In this document: positions 63,862 through 64,000 of the stretch, piece by piece
How positions within the stretch are numbered: position 1 is the stretch's first letter
Layout of the letters: each line of letters starts with the position of its first letter
Origin: Arenibacter hampyeongensis
GTDB lineage: Bacteria > Bacteroidota > Bacteroidia > Flavobacteriales > Flavobacteriaceae
Length of the DNA stretch: 64,000 nt
Reading direction: 5' to 3'
NCBI RefSeq assembly: GCF_002909255.1
Contig: NZ_PIOB01000001.1
Coordinates: forward strand, 186,001-250,000
Made by a program: the position numbers and the translations under genes
The notes under the pieces: generated by a model
The model's database searches: none
Told to the model about the DNA's origin: nothing
The model's input: only the letters and a program-made list of their open reading frames with translations

Positions 63862-64000
63862 AGAAAGGGAAACAAATTTGATAATTCAGTTAAAAAAGAA
63901 TTCCCGAAAACCAAGGACATTCCTTACTTAACTGTCGTGGGGCGCAGGACAGCCAAGAATATGGGCGTGCTTATAATTTACGGGAATAACTTCAAAAACT

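Noticed and set aside
1..64000. tRNA, rRNA and CRISPR search by eye
   Set aside because: No T-loop motif with matching acceptor stem, no rRNA-like stretch and no regularly spaced direct repeats were found; the regularly arranged repeats at 19.5-20.6 kb are palindromes tied to the RAYT gene, not a CRISPR array.

Overview
The window looks like a chromosomal segment of a marine member of the Flavobacteriaceae (Bacteroidota). The evidence is a low-GC genome, a subtilase with a C-terminal type IX secretion (T9SS) sorting domain, a hybrid two-component regulator, DUF2480, DUF3078 and DUF1460 proteins, lipoproteins of the CSKSDD type, and many TAnnTTTG-type (-7) promoter boxes used by the Bacteroidota primary sigma factor. 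No rRNA, tRNA or CRISPR array was found.

Layout. (1) 1-13.5 kb: a loose carbohydrate-catabolic region without SusC/SusD. It holds a GH27 alpha-galactosidase, a double SGNH-domain esterase, a ClC channel, an FKBP isomerase lipoprotein, a Tat-exported Gfo/Idh/MocA oxidoreductase, a decayed PiT-family anion permease, a GNAT, a GH16 enzyme, a GH43-like propeller lipoprotein and a ThuA-like lipoprotein. (2) 13.5-25 kb: an AraC regulator divergent from a heme operon, hemA-hemC-hemD-hemE-EI24-hemF-(small ORF)-ychJ-like-hemB. The operon is interrupted between the EI24 gene and hemF by a REP-associated tyrosine transposase (RAYT) gene embedded in an array of palindromic repeats. (3) 25-32.5 kb: CNNM membrane protein, ogt, a PolB-like exonuclease, the T9SS subtilase, an EEP-family nuclease/phosphatase and hflX.

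(4) 32.6-41.7 kb: the most unusual region. A tight five-gene plus-strand cluster encodes an esterase-like hydrolase, an ATP-grasp enzyme with a histone H1-like Lys/Ala/Thr tail, a GCS2/YbdK carboxylate-amine ligase, a class I glutamine amidotransferase and an unrecognised ATP-grasp-like protein. It converges on a further ATP-grasp gene, followed by an M17 aminopeptidase and an esterase on the opposite strand. This resembles an amide-bond-forming biosynthetic system of unknown product. (5) 41.9-48.6 kb: a candidate small RNA, three lipoproteins (two sharing a leader element) and a hybrid two-component regulator. (6) 49-57.5 kb: the SUF iron-sulfur operon (sufA-like, sufB, sufC, sufD, sufS, sufE, sufT) with a broken four-helix-bundle gene between sufC and sufD, then DUF2480 and DUF3078 genes. 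(7) 57.6-64 kb: a small lipoprotein, a large cytochrome c/PA14/propeller lipoprotein divergent from a second Tat-exported Gfo/Idh/MocA oxidoreductase, and thiL.

All functional calls come from reading protein motifs and context by eye. No database search was run, and promoter and terminator calls rest on motif and inverted-repeat inspection only.
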